Assembly: GCA_025602905.1 (NCBI GenBank)
Contig: JAHLKI010000007.1
Coordinates: forward strand, 434,001-498,000
Source of the DNA: Phlyctochytrium arcticum
Lineage: Eukaryota; Chytridiomycota; Chytridiomycetes; Chytridiales; Chytridiaceae
Reading direction: 5' to 3'
DNA: 64,000 nt
A program made the position numbers and the translations under genes. This document shows, piece after piece, positions 10,356 to 21,643 of this stretch. The notes under the pieces are model-generated. The model did not search any database. It was not told the DNA's origin and worked only from the letters and a program-made list of their open reading frames with translations. Position 1 is the stretch's first letter. Each line of letters starts with the position of its first letter.

Positions 10356-12372
10356 CTACCGAGCACCCATCCCATTCGGCACCCCTGCACCGCCAAATAC
10401 GCTTTGCGATGATGGGAAGCCTTGGTTTTGGGACGGGAAATTTTGGAATGCTTGCTGCTGTTGTTGTGGGAATGGTGGCTGCTGGGGTTGTTGAAATGAT
10501 GTTGATGAGTGCTGGTGAAACGGATGTGATGGTTGCTGTTGCTGTTGGTGTGATATACCAAATCCTAGAAATGGTTGTTGGTGTTGCTGCTGTTGAGGTT
10601 GATGGTGTTGCTGTTGTTGGAGAGCTGGGGTGTGTAGCTGTTGTTGTGATAGACCAAATCCTTGAAATGTCTGTTGTTGTTGCTGTTGATGCTGCTGTTG
10701 AGGTTGAGCTGGGATATGTCGTGGCGGACGTGGCTGGAAGGCTTGCTGATGGTGTTGTGGCTGTCGCGCTGGCTGTTGATGTGCATGAGTATGCGACGGT
10801 GGATGCTGCTGGTGTTGTGACGTGCGGCGAATAACGCGTTTCGGTTTCCCCTGGACCAAACTATGGACTGTCGGGAACGGATCTACTTTTGATACGACAC
10901 TTAAAAGAAGGTAGTAACTTAATATGTGGATGAAAGCGGGTGGCTTAAGAATAAGATACTCACACTAGGCCTCGCTCCGGTAATGTGTATCCTTTAATCC
11001 AACCACCGGCACACAAGCTGACCACGATACTTTCAATAACGCCCATATCAACTGCTGTCCCTGGATCAAAGCCGGCCAGACAGGTCGCAGTTAGCAAATC
11101 TTTATACTGAATTTGGGTCGGGACTGTCGTCGTCATTGCCCCATTTGTCCCGGGAGAGGTGGACGTTATCTGACAGACGTGGCGAAAGAGATTTCGAAAC
11201 ATGACGAGCTGACAGCGGGTTTGGAGGAGAGACAGAATTCCCCATTGGGTGAAAATGTGAGCATGAGTGGCGAGATGGCTGTTCCAGTACCGGAAATGTC
11301 CGGTTTTGTAGGCTTGGAGGAGGGGGAGAAAATAAGTCTCCAAATTGTATTTTTTGAGGAGATGGGGGTGGGGGAGGAGCGCTCGAACCAGACGGGTGGC
11401 GATGAGAAGTGGAAGGATCCGCAGACGGTTGGGGGTATGAGCGGGATGACAGTGTTTCAATGCAAACGATAAATGTCGTTCCGCCTGTATTCAGTTGGCA
11501 CAACAGTCAATGGGCCGTGTTTTGACTGTATAGGCCAAATAATGCTCACCGCTTTGAATTGATGGTTGAAGACCTTGAGGCGACCGACCAAGTAGGCAAA
11601 CATGACTCGCTGGCCCACGGGATACTCGTTTCCGCCAAATTCTTTGCCGAGCTTTGCTTCAACCTGCCTCACGATCTTGCTGCAAACTGCAAACTCATCC
11701 ATCTGCATGCAAAAGCGTAAGGCAGTGTTGGCCAACAACAGAACCGCAGAGCGGGTCTGAGCAAAAGTTGCCGGGCGGTCAGCCAGCACCAATCCCAAGG
11801 CAAACGAGAAGCGGTTTTGCAAGTTGAGGCGGGCCGTGCTGCGCTTGTGCAGAGATTTGAGGTAGGCATCACGACTAGTCGCGAGGGAAATGAGTGAATT
11901 GCAGAGACGTTTGAGGACAGGGAGTTGCCATGTGCGTTGAAAGACGGGATTACAAAACGATCTGCCATTTTCGTCCTCAACCATTAATCAACTGTTCACT
12001 AGCCCGGTGGTGAAAGAATGAACCCACGCAAAGACCCCGGCAGCCACATCGTAGAAATCACGCTCGTCCTCGGTTTTGAGATAGCTCAGAAAGGCCAAGA
12101 TGAATGAGTCTGTTGGTGAGGCGAGCACTGCAGAAACTTTTGCATCGATTGTGGCCCATGGAATCTATCCGCAGCACATTGTAAGCAACAGTGTTTGTCT
12201 GAAGTGGTGTGTCAACGGTCGAGTTGTTTACTTGGTAGAGTTCGGGGGTCAGTCGGTCCACCCAGTCTTGCGGCATGAGGGGGTCAGTCAAGTCGGCCAG
12301 AGTTTCGCCCTGCTGCTCCCGAATGGCTTGAGCCACCGTGGCCAGGTATTCGTCCAGCGGTGAGCCCGACAT
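10356..12372 (-). CDS. PCID2/Thp1-like PCI-domain protein (TREX-2) with Gln-rich tail; one junction unresolved
   Basis: Readable exons: 12372-12232, 12164-about 11991, about 11984-11550, 11484-10964, 10899-10356. Conserved landmarks in order are 'SFILAFLSYLKTEDERDFY', 'TWQLPVLKRLCNSLISLA', 'YPVGQRVMFAYLVGRLKVFN', 'LSFALKHCHPAHTPNRLRI', 'LLKKYNLE', the PCI winged helix 'RCQLVMFRNLFRHV', 'GWIKGYTLPERGLVVVSKVD', then 'PFP', matching PCID2/Thp1 end to end. PCID2/Thp1 pairs with Sac3/GANP and Sem1 for mRNA export. The conserved part is followed by about 165 residues dominated by Gln, His and Pro, which animal and yeast homologues lack. Oddity: exon 2 and exon 3 share one frame but are separated by an in-frame TGA at 11988-11990, and no ordinary-length intron removes it (see findings). 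The start at 12372 precedes 'SGSPLDEYLATV'. Confidence 0.85.
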
Positions 12373-12648
12373 TTTCTTTGTTACAAGGGATTTTGCCAAT
12401 TTGCCAGTGTTTCGTCGTCGTCGCCCTCTGCCGAAATTCGTCGGACCTTGAACATTAATCCGGCTGCAGCCACTTAGTGCAGGGTGGCTGGAGCCAGTCT
12501 TCCGGTGGCTGTGTAGTTCATGCCGGGGAGGCGGGCCTTCTTTGACAAAGTGAACCTTTTCTGGGGCCGTTTCGAAATAATACAACAGCGTCCAACTCCA
12601 CTTTTTTCTTTGTCTGGGATCCTGCGGAATCCTCGCTGCTGTTTGGCC

Positions 12649-14359
12649 ATGAACAGGTAAATATCTTTATTGGAAATGTCCGGCGAAATGGAGACAAGGC
12701 GGAAGTTGGTGCTGGGGACCCACGGGCGTGGACTTTTTGACTTGACGTAACAACTTCGGGGAGGAACGGGGGGCCGCCGACGACCAAAGTTGAACTTTTG
12801 CCGCGACGATCAAAAAGAACATCTCGCTAATCCCTGATACATTTCAGACTCTTTGCCGGGCGTAACACCCTCTTGCGATCGTCGCTCATCACCCCACTGA
12901 CTCTCCGCCCAACCGTCCTCGCCACCATGTCTACCCAAGCCAGCAAAAAGATTGCGGTCCAGAACCCCATTGTCGAGCTCGACGGCGATGAAATGACCCG
13001 CATCATCTGGCAGCGCATCAAGGATAAGCTCATTTTCCCCCACCTCGACTTGCCCATCAAGTACTTTGACTTGGGTGTCGAGTACCGCGACTCGACCAAC
13101 GACAAGGTCACGGTAGAGGCTGCAGAGGCCATTCAAAAGTACAATGTTGGAATCAAGTGCGCCACCATTACCCCGGATGAGGCTCGTGTCAAGGAGTTTG
13201 GACTCAAGGAAATGTGGAGGAGTCCTAACGGAACTATTCGCAACATTTTGGGTGGAACCGTTTTCCGGGAACCCATTCTGTTGAAGAATGTCCCAAGGCT
13301 GGTTCCTGGATGGTCAAGCCCCATTATCATTGGACGACACGCCTTTGGTGACCAGGTGAGTCCTTCGACCCGTGAATAGTTGTAGTCAGTCCATCTGCTA
13401 GAGATACATTTAGATGAATGGTTGTTACAAAAAAGGAATTAAGCACTAACTCCATCCCCATTTTTGTTCAGTACCGTGCAACCGACTTTGTCGCCGAAGA
13501 ACCCGGCACGTTTGAAATGACCTTTACCCCCAAGTCTGGCGGCCCACAAAAAAAGTGGACCGTCTACGACTTTCCCGGTCGCGGAGTCGGCATGGGCATG
13601 TACAACACAGACGACTCTATCCGCGGATTCGCCGAATCCTGTTTCCAAATGGCCATCCAACGCAAAATGCCCCTGTACCTTTCCACCAAAAACACCATCC
13701 TCAAAAAGTATGATGGCCGCTTCAAGGATATCTTCCAGGAAGTCTATGAATCTTCAAACTACGAAGCTCAATTCAAGGCCGCTGGCATCTGGTACGAGCA
13801 CCGTCTGATTGACGATATGGTTGCGCAGGCGCTTAAATCATCCGGAAACTTTATCTGGGCCTGCAAAAACTATGACGGAGACGTTCAGTCCGATATTCTC
13901 GCTCAAGGATTCGGATCGCTGGGTCTCATGACCTCGGTCCTCCTCACTCCCGACGGCAAAACCATGGAGGCCGAAGCTGCTCACGGAACAGTGACGCGCC
14001 ACTACCGCGAACACCAAAAGGGCAATGAAACCAGTACAAACTCGATTGCCTCCATTTTCGCTTGGTCCCGGGGTCTGGCCCACCGCGCCAAGTTGGACGG
14101 AAACGAAGCTTTGAACAAGTATTGCCAAGACTTGGAACGCGCATGTATCGATACCGTCGAAGTAGATCAAATCATGACCAAAGATTTGGCCTTGGCTATT
14201 CACGGCAAGAGGTACATTTATCCTCCACATTTCCTTTACATTTCCTCAAATGCTCATCTTTTCTGTTTTTTTAGCTTGAACCGAAAGCACTACGTCACAT
14301 CCGAGGAATTCATTGACCACGTCGCTACCCGCCTCAACACTTCCACCAGCAAATTGTAG
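12649..14359 (+). CDS. IDP1: NADP-dependent isocitrate dehydrogenase, mitochondrial/cytosolic forms
   Basis: Exons 12649-12656 (8 nt), 12848-13355, 13472-14211 and 14275-14359 sum to 1341 nt, 446 residues. Family blocks: '[17 protein letters not shown]', '[18 protein letters not shown]' (isocitrate-binding S-x-N-x-x-R), '[14 protein letters not shown]', '[12 protein letters not shown]', '[19 protein letters not shown]' and '[17 protein letters not shown]' (NADP specificity loop). The enzyme oxidatively decarboxylates isocitrate to 2-oxoglutarate, yielding NADPH. The micro-exon gives Met-Asn and two bases of Arg; splicing the 191-nt intron adds a 29-residue basic leader beginning '[15 protein letters not shown]', which looks like a mitochondrial presequence. 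The ATG at 12927, in the ideal context gccaccATGt, would start a cytosolic 417-residue form. Introns 1 and 2 (191 and 116 nt) are longer than usual here. Confidence 0.93.
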
Positions 14360-14455
14360 ATCTTTTTCCATACATCTCTGTTCCTCTATATGTCTCTCTC
14401 ATTTCATGATCTTGTATTTTATATGCCGCATAACGAACGGAACTGAACTTTAGAT

Positions 14456-14665
14456 TTTTTTTTGATGCGCTCTTCTCTCTGCCAAACCGGCACAGAAACT
14501 CTCCCTGTGAAGGAAACCCCGATGTAAACCCCTTACAAAGAACCCATCCCTATGCCAAAACGTGCATCAAAAATGACATGTCAAAAACCTGACAATTGCA
14601 TCATGTCATGTGAAAAAACCTTATGCGCGAAACCCCTATTGGCGAAATCAGGGTATTTCCTTTAT
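14456..14665 (+). repeat. Diverged direct repeat, copy A
   Basis: This segment shares 'GATGCGCT', 'CTTACAAARAACCCATC', 'ATCAAAAATGACATGTCAAA' and intervening low-similarity sequence with copy B at about 15700-15850, in the same orientation and order. Its end ('aaaaaacc...aaacccct') recurs at about 15984-16020. The copies bracket the broken DEAD-box helicase, 1.24 kb apart. No coding content; origin unknown. Confidence 0.65.
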
Positions 14666-14828
14666 GTAAAACTTGCAGTTGTTCGTGTATACAGCGAAAG
14701 GGAGCAGTCTTCCCCCTTTAAACCAATAAGATTGAAGTAAAGCAAACCATACAGTTCACTTCAGAAACCCCAATCACAGTCCAATCACCCCATCCCAAAC
14801 TCTGGTTTTCCTGAGGTGACCAGGAGTC

Positions 14829-15537
14829 ATGTTCTCAATAGGTGGGTCTACCGCTTTCGATTCTTTTTTTGTTTACCACGGCGTACTAAACTACCATTGC
14901 TTTCCCGCAAAAGGAACGCGAGATGGCACAGGGATGCCATGTTTTGATTGCAACACCGGGGCACCTTCTCGACATGATCCAAAGTGGAAACATATCCCTG
15001 GAACATTGTCACTATCTTGTGGTCGATGAGGCCGACCGTCTGGTCAATATGGGATTCGGAGTTGATGTTCGGCACATCATATCTGCCTTCAACATGCCGG
15101 CCGATCATCAAACGGCCATGTTTTCCGCCACCTTTCCCAGGGACAAAGAGATGATGGCCGCGGAGGTCCTCATCGACCATGTGAGCCTGACGGTGAATGA
15201 CAACCACAACAGTTGGAACGTCCGTAAGTACCATGCATTCTTACACAAGTTTTTTTTTGGTCACTGACGTTGTCGAATTTGAAGCCCTCCGCGGGAACTG
15301 ACAGTATTCCCTGTCGAAATCTTTGTCGATGAACTCCATCGGACATGGAATGTCGGTAAGTACCATGCATTCTTACGTTTGGTTGTGGAGTTTAGTCACT
15401 GACGTTATCGAATTTGAAGAGGAAGATTCTATTCCAGAGTTCATTGCGAATCAAACAGCCAATGACTCAGGCTATGATTCAATCCTGATATCGATGAGTT
15501 ACGCACTGTCATATCTTTCCAGTCTTTGACACAGAAC
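14829..15537 (+). pseudogene. Truncated DEAD-box RNA helicase fragment (Ded1/DDX3-like)
   Basis: A short exon 'MFSIGGSTAFDSFF' (motif GG) can splice over a 46-nt intron with a perfect TACTAAAC branch site to 'EREMAQGCHVLIATPGHLLD' (motif Ib), 'HYLVVDEADRLVNMGF' (motif II, DEAD) and 'QTAMFSATFPRDKEMMA' (motif III, SAT), then 'HVSLTVNDNHNSWNV'. The upstream Q motif and Walker A are absent, as is the entire second RecA domain (motifs IV-VI). After 15222 only short frames separated by a duplicated intron remain, ending with 'TAS'-less sequence and TGA near 15528. A normal family member has about 350-400 core residues; only about 110 survive. No ATP hydrolysis is possible from this fragment. Most likely a partial, decayed gene copy carried in with the flanking repeats. 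Confidence 0.75.
15224..15419 (+). repeat. Tandemly duplicated intron
   Basis: Two intron-like segments, 15224-15284 and 15356-15419, both begin GTAAGTACCATGCATTCTTA and both end GTCACTGACGTT(G/A)TCGAATTTGAAG. The few bases before each donor are also alike (tggaaYgtc). The period is about 132 bp. They look like a tandem exon-intron duplication inside the helicase remnant. Confidence 0.75.
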
Positions 15538-15697
15538 CTAACGTCGTCTTCTGCGTCTTTTCAACTGTACCTATAGTCCTCTGATAGTAATAATACTCCT
15601 CCTATTAATATTTGAGTTTATCATAGTTCTGTAAAAGTTCTGAAAATAAAATCATACCCTGGTCTTGCAATCTTGCCACCATCTTGGACTTTAAGCT

Positions 15698-15850
15698 ATC
15701 TTTTCTGATGCGCTATTTTCTCTGCTAAACGGGAAAAAAACCCTTGTAAAACCCTTACAAAAAACCCATCGCTACAAAAAACTTTATCAAAAATGACATG
15801 TCAAAACCAAGAATAGTCCAAACTCTGGCAATTTCATCATCACCGAGTTT
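15698..15850 (+). repeat. Diverged direct repeat, copy B
   Basis: Partner of the repeat at 14456-14665, in the same orientation. Shared blocks are 'GATGCGCT', 'AAACCCTTACAAAAAACCCATC' in part, and 'ATCAAAAATGACATGTCAAA'. A third, weaker stretch at about 15984-16020 ('catgtcaaaaaacc..aaacccct') continues the similarity. Confidence 0.65.
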
Positions 15851-16059
15851 CCCTGGCATCTCTAACAGCTGTGTCATCTCCGGCCAGTTCCTTCTGAGAG
15901 GCATAAACGTATTTCATTCCTCTCATTCGGGCGCATACCTGGACTTGCTCTTGGAATCCTTCTTTTTTAGAACCTTGACTCTCATGTCAAAAAACCGTAT
16001 AAACAAAACCCCTACGAAACAACCCCATTGATGAAAACTCTTTGAGGAACCCTATAGAT

Positions 16060-18119
16060 CACCTTCCCCATCGGTCACGCCCTTAGTCACCTTTCCTGTC
16101 CGTGGGAAAATCCAGAAAGTGACATAGCCCCGACAGCCGCGAAACCGTTGCTGGACAACAAGGTGGGAGCATGATCCCAAATGGATAGTTCTAATGTTCC
16201 GTGTGAAACAGGAGGGGATATTCCATCTCGTTTATGGACAGGGTTCTCCCCTTTTTGATTTTAAGGATGTGTATACCCTCATGGGACAAAAGATAAGTAC
16301 CAGGGGTGCAGTGACCTTCTCATAAGCTCAAATTCATTTCATAAATGTACCTCTGAATGGTACCGTTATGACTCGGAAAAGCAGGGTGACGATGGTCCGG
16401 GTTTTCCTTCGGAGCGTTTGAAGCTTATTTGCGCATGTCCAATATACGTCGCAAAGGCAGTATTAGGAATCAAAATAGTGCTTCCCGCGTAAGTCAAGCT
16501 CCTATAGGGCAACATGATCAGAGGCAACAAAGGTCCCGTGACTGAGTTTTTTCCCACGTAGGCTGCGCCGACCCTGGAAATTTGGTGGTGTTTTGCCCAG
16601 TCCAAAGACCAAACACGGGTCAACATAAAAGCACACATACATCTAACGGGGATGAGACACGGAAGGGGCCCCCAGCTGGTATTATAAGTAAACTCACAAC
16701 AAGTAGATATGCAGAGCCCATCCCGATCCCGCTCGAGGAATCTGAAATGTACTCAAAAAACGTTTTCCACGAGCATTTTTACAGATGAAGCTCATGCTGC
16801 CACAGCTGCTATACACTGCTAGCTACACTGCATATATTCATCGCTCCATCCTCTGAAGAAGCCATACACATTTATTACTCCCATCCAAGCTACGTGCAAC
16901 TTTAGCAGTGTTTATAACCCTTTTCATTTTAAAGTCGGCCATGGATTCCATAATTCGGACGATGATGTCAACCGAAGCAATAAGGCCAAGTTAAAAATAA
17001 GCTTTTAACACCTCGATCCATGCCTCTCCCATCCGCTCCGTAGCCATTAATGCCCTGCCTGGGCCATGGGCTCCGGGTGAGAAGTTCTCCGTTAGCTCTA
17101 TTTAGCTATATCTTACTATCATAGAGAGATATCCCTTAGTGTCGATAAAATTCCCAGAGGATCTACTATTTGATGTTTTGATGGATTATAAAGATGCGTG
17201 GAATAACAAGAGTTCCTTGGCAAAAGGCTGTGGGTCCTGGGTGGGAGACTGTGCCCCCGACGTGTATGACTGTGCCGCGGAGAGACACAACGCGTCGCTG
17301 CCAAGCCACCTCGCCGGCGCCGCCGCCCAAGGAATTGTGCCGGCCGCTAAAACCCAAAACCTGCCAGCCGGGCCTTGCCAAAAATCTCCATCCAACAAAG
17401 GCATTAGATCTGTTCTACGCTTCGTACTTTTACTATTGCAACATCCTCCATCACGGCGTAGAACATTTCTACATCACACAGTGGGAGGGCGCGCGTGTGT
17501 CTGTCAGGACAGTCAGTTGGTAAGGTCTTACCTGCCGCTTGTTTTTGGATATACGATCTAAACTACCGCCTCTATTCAGTTTTCTCACACGGCAACGGCA
17601 CGCGATTTGTTAAAGTAACCAGTATCGGGACAAGGTGGAAGAGATGGACTCTGGGACGACGATTGGCAGTGCCGCAAGGCGGAAACCCCCAGGGACGACT
17701 GACACTCTTCCTGGAGACATGAGCCATGCTGCCACTGCTGCTGAACCTTGTACTACGATGGTGAGTCTGCCTGACGAATGGAGTGAGGACGGGTGTCGAA
17801 TGGAGTTGGGAAGAGTCTCGAGTAAAGTTATTGTCCCAGACGTTTTTCCATGGTTGCGCGAGGTTGTCAGATCCGACGAGCTCAGAGGGCGCGGAGTGAT
17901 TATTGCTGAGCAAATGAGAAAGGTTCATGAGGGGAGAACATACCAGAGGGACGTTGGGAAAGGATAAGAGGAAGGCAGATAAGGAAGAGGCATGATTAGA
18001 GGACATTAGTCAAGGACCATGCGAAAGAGACAGAGGTGAAATAAGAATACGGCAAAATGTACTCATCCTTCTATGATCACTAGGTCAACAGACTAGACCT
18101 GAATCCCGCTACCACACCC
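16060..18119. other. Gene-poor stretch, nothing recognised
   Basis: About 2 kb with only short open frames on both strands (longest about 140 codons, 17139-17561 and 17572-18006), none showing a recognisable domain or a consistent exon chain. The last few hundred bases should contain the promoter of the glycosyltransferase gene. Confidence 0.5.
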
Positions 18120-20137
18120 ATGGCACCTAGTAACCTCGCTACAGAACCCCAAGATCGACCAGGCACCCCCACTCCGACACATAATTCAAGTAGTACCACA
18201 ACATCTCATCTGACATATGACGACTGCCCTTCGTTGCGTTACCCATACCCATTTACTTCTTTATACCCTGGTCTTACTGCCCCCACTGTAACCACTCCAA
18301 CAGAACATACACCCAAATGCATCAACAACAACTCTCACAACTTTGACTCTCCCCAAAAATCAACCACAATTCGGATCCACATTCATAACCACAACTCTAA
18401 TTATTCCCAACAACAGTATAATAGCTCCTCTAGTGACTCGGGGTGCTATCAACCGTCGTCTCCCCTCAAAAAGGCCAAGCGCTTACAATCCTCTGGATTA
18501 TGCTCATTTCCCTGCTTGCCTATCCTCCGCCGCCTGCGTAAGCGACGGCGCTACCCTTCTGGAACGCGCTTCTTTCAGCGGGTGGTCATGGTCCTTGCCC
18601 TCATTACCATTCTGCTCATGGTGTGCACGGCTCGATCGCGTGGTGAACGGGCTCGGATCCTTGAACAGATCAAGGTCCCCCGACTGGTCGTTGAACGCGT
18701 TCAACAAGGACCTAAAGACGTTGGTGGCAGTACGTAGATACTTTCTCATAAACTTCTACAAAGCATGCAGAACTAATCCACTTCATGCAGCATGGAGAAT
18801 CCCAGCATCATGGCTCGCGACCGTCAACGAAACAACCATTCCATCGCACATCCATCTCCATCCCACCAACATTCTCCAAGCCGCCGAACTGGCGGCTTAC
18901 CTCGCCAAACAAGACTCGCGCTACATTCCCCATACAGAGATTCCCCTCATTGTCCATCAGACGTGGAAAACAACTGTAGCAGAAGAGTGGCCTGATCAGA
19001 TGCTCGAGTGCGTTGAGAGTTGGTTGTGGGCGACCGAGCCCGTTCGTGAGGATCAGCAGGAGAGCGCAACTCAGAGGCGGGCGGCCAGGTTGGTTCAGTT
19101 GGAGGTGGATGGGGATGAGAACAGCACCGAGGAAGATGGTCAAGATCTGCTGGGAGATGATGAGACCAATCACACCACTACATCCGATCATCCCAGCACA
19201 ACTACTGCAACAACATCGACAACAACAACATTGATTCCCGAACCCCGTCTTGGCACTGCTGGCCCCGACAGCGCCTTCTTCATGTGGGACGATCACGGCG
19301 TCTCCTCCCTCGTCAACCAAGTTTGGCCCATCTGGTCCACAGGCTTCCACGCCCTCCCCGCCAACGTCATGCGCGCCGACGCCTTCCGGATCCTCGTCGT
19401 CCGCTGGTTTGGCGGCATCTACGCCGACGCAGATACCCTCCCCCTCCGTCGCCCCTCCCTCTGGCTCAACACGTCCGATATCCAACCCTGGACGGACCCA
19501 TCTTCCCATACCTTCACTTACACAACCCCTATCCGCCTCCTTGTCGGCATTGAAGCAGATACACCCACCACGTCCGATACATACTGGCGCATGGGCTACG
19601 GCCACGCCATCGAATTGACCCAATGGGCGCTGGCCGGTGCTGCAGCCCACCCCGTCCTGATCGACATGCTCAAATCCATCTCTGAAACCGCCGACCAATT
19701 AACGGAAATGGACCAGCTCTTACGCGCCGACGCGCTGGAACTGACGGGCCCCGTGCGATGGACCGACTGTGTGATTCGGTACCTCTCTGACCGCGTCCCG
19801 TCTCTCTCCTGGCCTCATCTCTCGGGCCTGACAGACGGTGGCCGCTCCAAAATTGCCGGCGACGTCCTCGTCCTCCCCATCACTGGATTCAGGTACATTT
19901 TTAACCCCCTCTCCTTTCTCTCCTTCCTCACCGCAAATACTAATCCCCTTTTCTTATTACAGTCCAGGCAGATCAAAAGGCTACGGCAACATGGGCTCAA
20001 AACCGACCACCCACCCGGACGCCCGTCTCGTCCATTTGGCCAAAGGCTCGTGGAAACATTTTTCACTCCGCGTTGAAGCGGGGAAAATTTGTAGAACGTT
20101 GTTTGGGCTGTGTCGGGGCTGGAGTCGGGTTCCGTAA
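18120..20137 (+). CDS. DXD-type glycosyltransferase (Och1/Sur1 'Gly_transf_sug' family), type II membrane protein
   Basis: Three exons (18120-18729, 18791-19892, 19963-20137; introns 61 and 70 nt) give 628 residues. The N-terminal about 130 residues are Ser/Thr/Asn-rich and cytosolic; a basic patch ('LRRLRKRRRYPSGTRFFQR') precedes one transmembrane helix 'VVMVLALITILLMVCTA', the layout of a Golgi type II enzyme. The lumenal domain has 'IPLIVHQTWKT' (typical first motif), 'VMRADAFRILVVRWFGGIYA' and 'DADTLPLRR' (the DXD metal/nucleotide-sugar site), 'WRMGYGHAIELTQWALAGAA', and a C-terminal 'HLAKGSWK' after the last splice. A low-complexity, Thr-rich acidic insert of about 80 residues (near 19030-19240) lies between the first motif and the DXD. 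Likely transfers a hexose (mannose) to a glycan or sphingolipid; the exact acceptor cannot be told. Confidence 0.85.
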
Positions 20138-21643
20138 ACTAAATTACTTTATCTATCTTATTTTTATCTTCCTAACTTCTTAATTTATGGAAATTGAAGT
20201 CTCTCCCACTTGTCCTTATACAGCTCGCCCATCTTATTTGGGGAATGAAATCCAAACTGTCTTGCAAATTCGAGACTGAGTTTCGATCACGTAAGCGAGA
20301 CCCGGGATCTACATAGATCCGGGTATAGAAAGAGAGTCTGGAATAGAAGCAAGAATAGTGAATGATGATAAACAGCTTTCTGCAATGCGCTACTGTAAGG
20401 TGTGTAAAGGATGCATCGACGTGGATATGCGTTCCGTGATGTTACTCGCACTTTACAAACGGTGATACGGTGCAAAGATTTTGAGGACGATTGCTTTCCC
20501 TTTGTCCCAACCGGAAAAACATCATGCAATGTTTTATTATTGACCAATGTATAAAGCAAGACAGAGAGGGACACATTCAACCTGTAATGAATGAATGGCC
20601 GCGCGCAATAGCACGTGCTGCGCAAACTCTTGCGCTACGATGTTTTCGTGTATGTTTCCAGTCATCGAAAAAGTAAGCTTTGAGCTGTGTGAGAAAAAGG
20701 TGATTCAAATCCGTTTCAGTCCATCAAGTTTGTGACGGTCATCAGGGTAAACCGGGTCTGAACCCAAAAGTGGGAATGATACCGGCATTGGCCACCACCG
20801 GAAGTAGGGGAAGAAGAAGCAGCTCTCAAACAACATCAGTCACAAGGTCAGAGTTATCTTTACTCGGCGAGATATTTCTCTGGCATGCAGGAATGCTTGA
20901 GCTGTATTGATCGCCGGCACGAGTTTTTTTGCGGCTCGCCAAGTGCTGCGCAACTGTTCCCACCCCGGTTATCCTGCTGGAAGTACATTTCCTGTGAGGG
21001 TTCGATCAAGCAAAGTAGGTAGTTTGAGATGCTTGGCACGGTGAGCTGATTGCAAAGGGTAACGACGCAGAGAAATTCTGCGGGCCTTTTCTCTTTTTTG
21101 ATGCCCGAGCACCACTCGACTTCCCCACCGGGAAACACCACCTCAACTTCGGCTCAGACCAGATGGTCGGTAGCGATATTGGATAGTGTGAGCCAGCGAG
21201 TGCTTAATCAGTGGGGGGGAGAAGGTTTTGTGGTAGTCACAATGAGAATCGCAAAGTACGACCGGCAATCTCCGCAGTGATCTTGGTTCAAAGCCGAGAC
21301 TTTTCTAAGGGCAGTCTGAAATTGCCTAATATTGACTGATGGACGCGTCTCAGGCAATGGCCGAGCTTAGAAGATGAAGAACATAGTATGGGCAAAGAAT
21401 TTCATTTGTATATAGCGCAAAGTGTATTGTATGTTACAAGTGTATGAAAACAAGCAAAGAGAATAAAAGGTGAATTCTTCCCGGCCCTTGCGCGCCCTCA
21501 TCGAGCCCCTCCGGCTCTCAGACGACACATGCACTGCCATCCCGAGCACAGTACAGCACTGCGCGCCCCCACGCGCAGCGTCAGTCCGGTTCTGCCACGC
21601 ACCTACACTACAGAGAACAACCCACACTCACCTAAGAAAGCCC

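Noticed and set aside
10409..10834. 141-codon plus-strand Val/Gly-rich frame
   Set aside because: Antisense of the Gln-rich tail of PCID2 (CAG/CAA read backwards).
10356..12372. Csn12-like identity for the PCI protein
   Set aside because: Csn12 and PCID2/Thp1 are related, but the length and the ending 'VVSKVDPFP' fit PCID2.
12873..12926. TTG start for the isocitrate dehydrogenase
   Set aside because: The spliced 8-nt exon supplies a genuine ATG in phase, so a non-ATG start is not needed.
18808..19698. 296-codon minus-strand frame over the glycosyltransferase
   Set aside because: The plus strand carries the DXD motif and splices correctly; this is its shadow.
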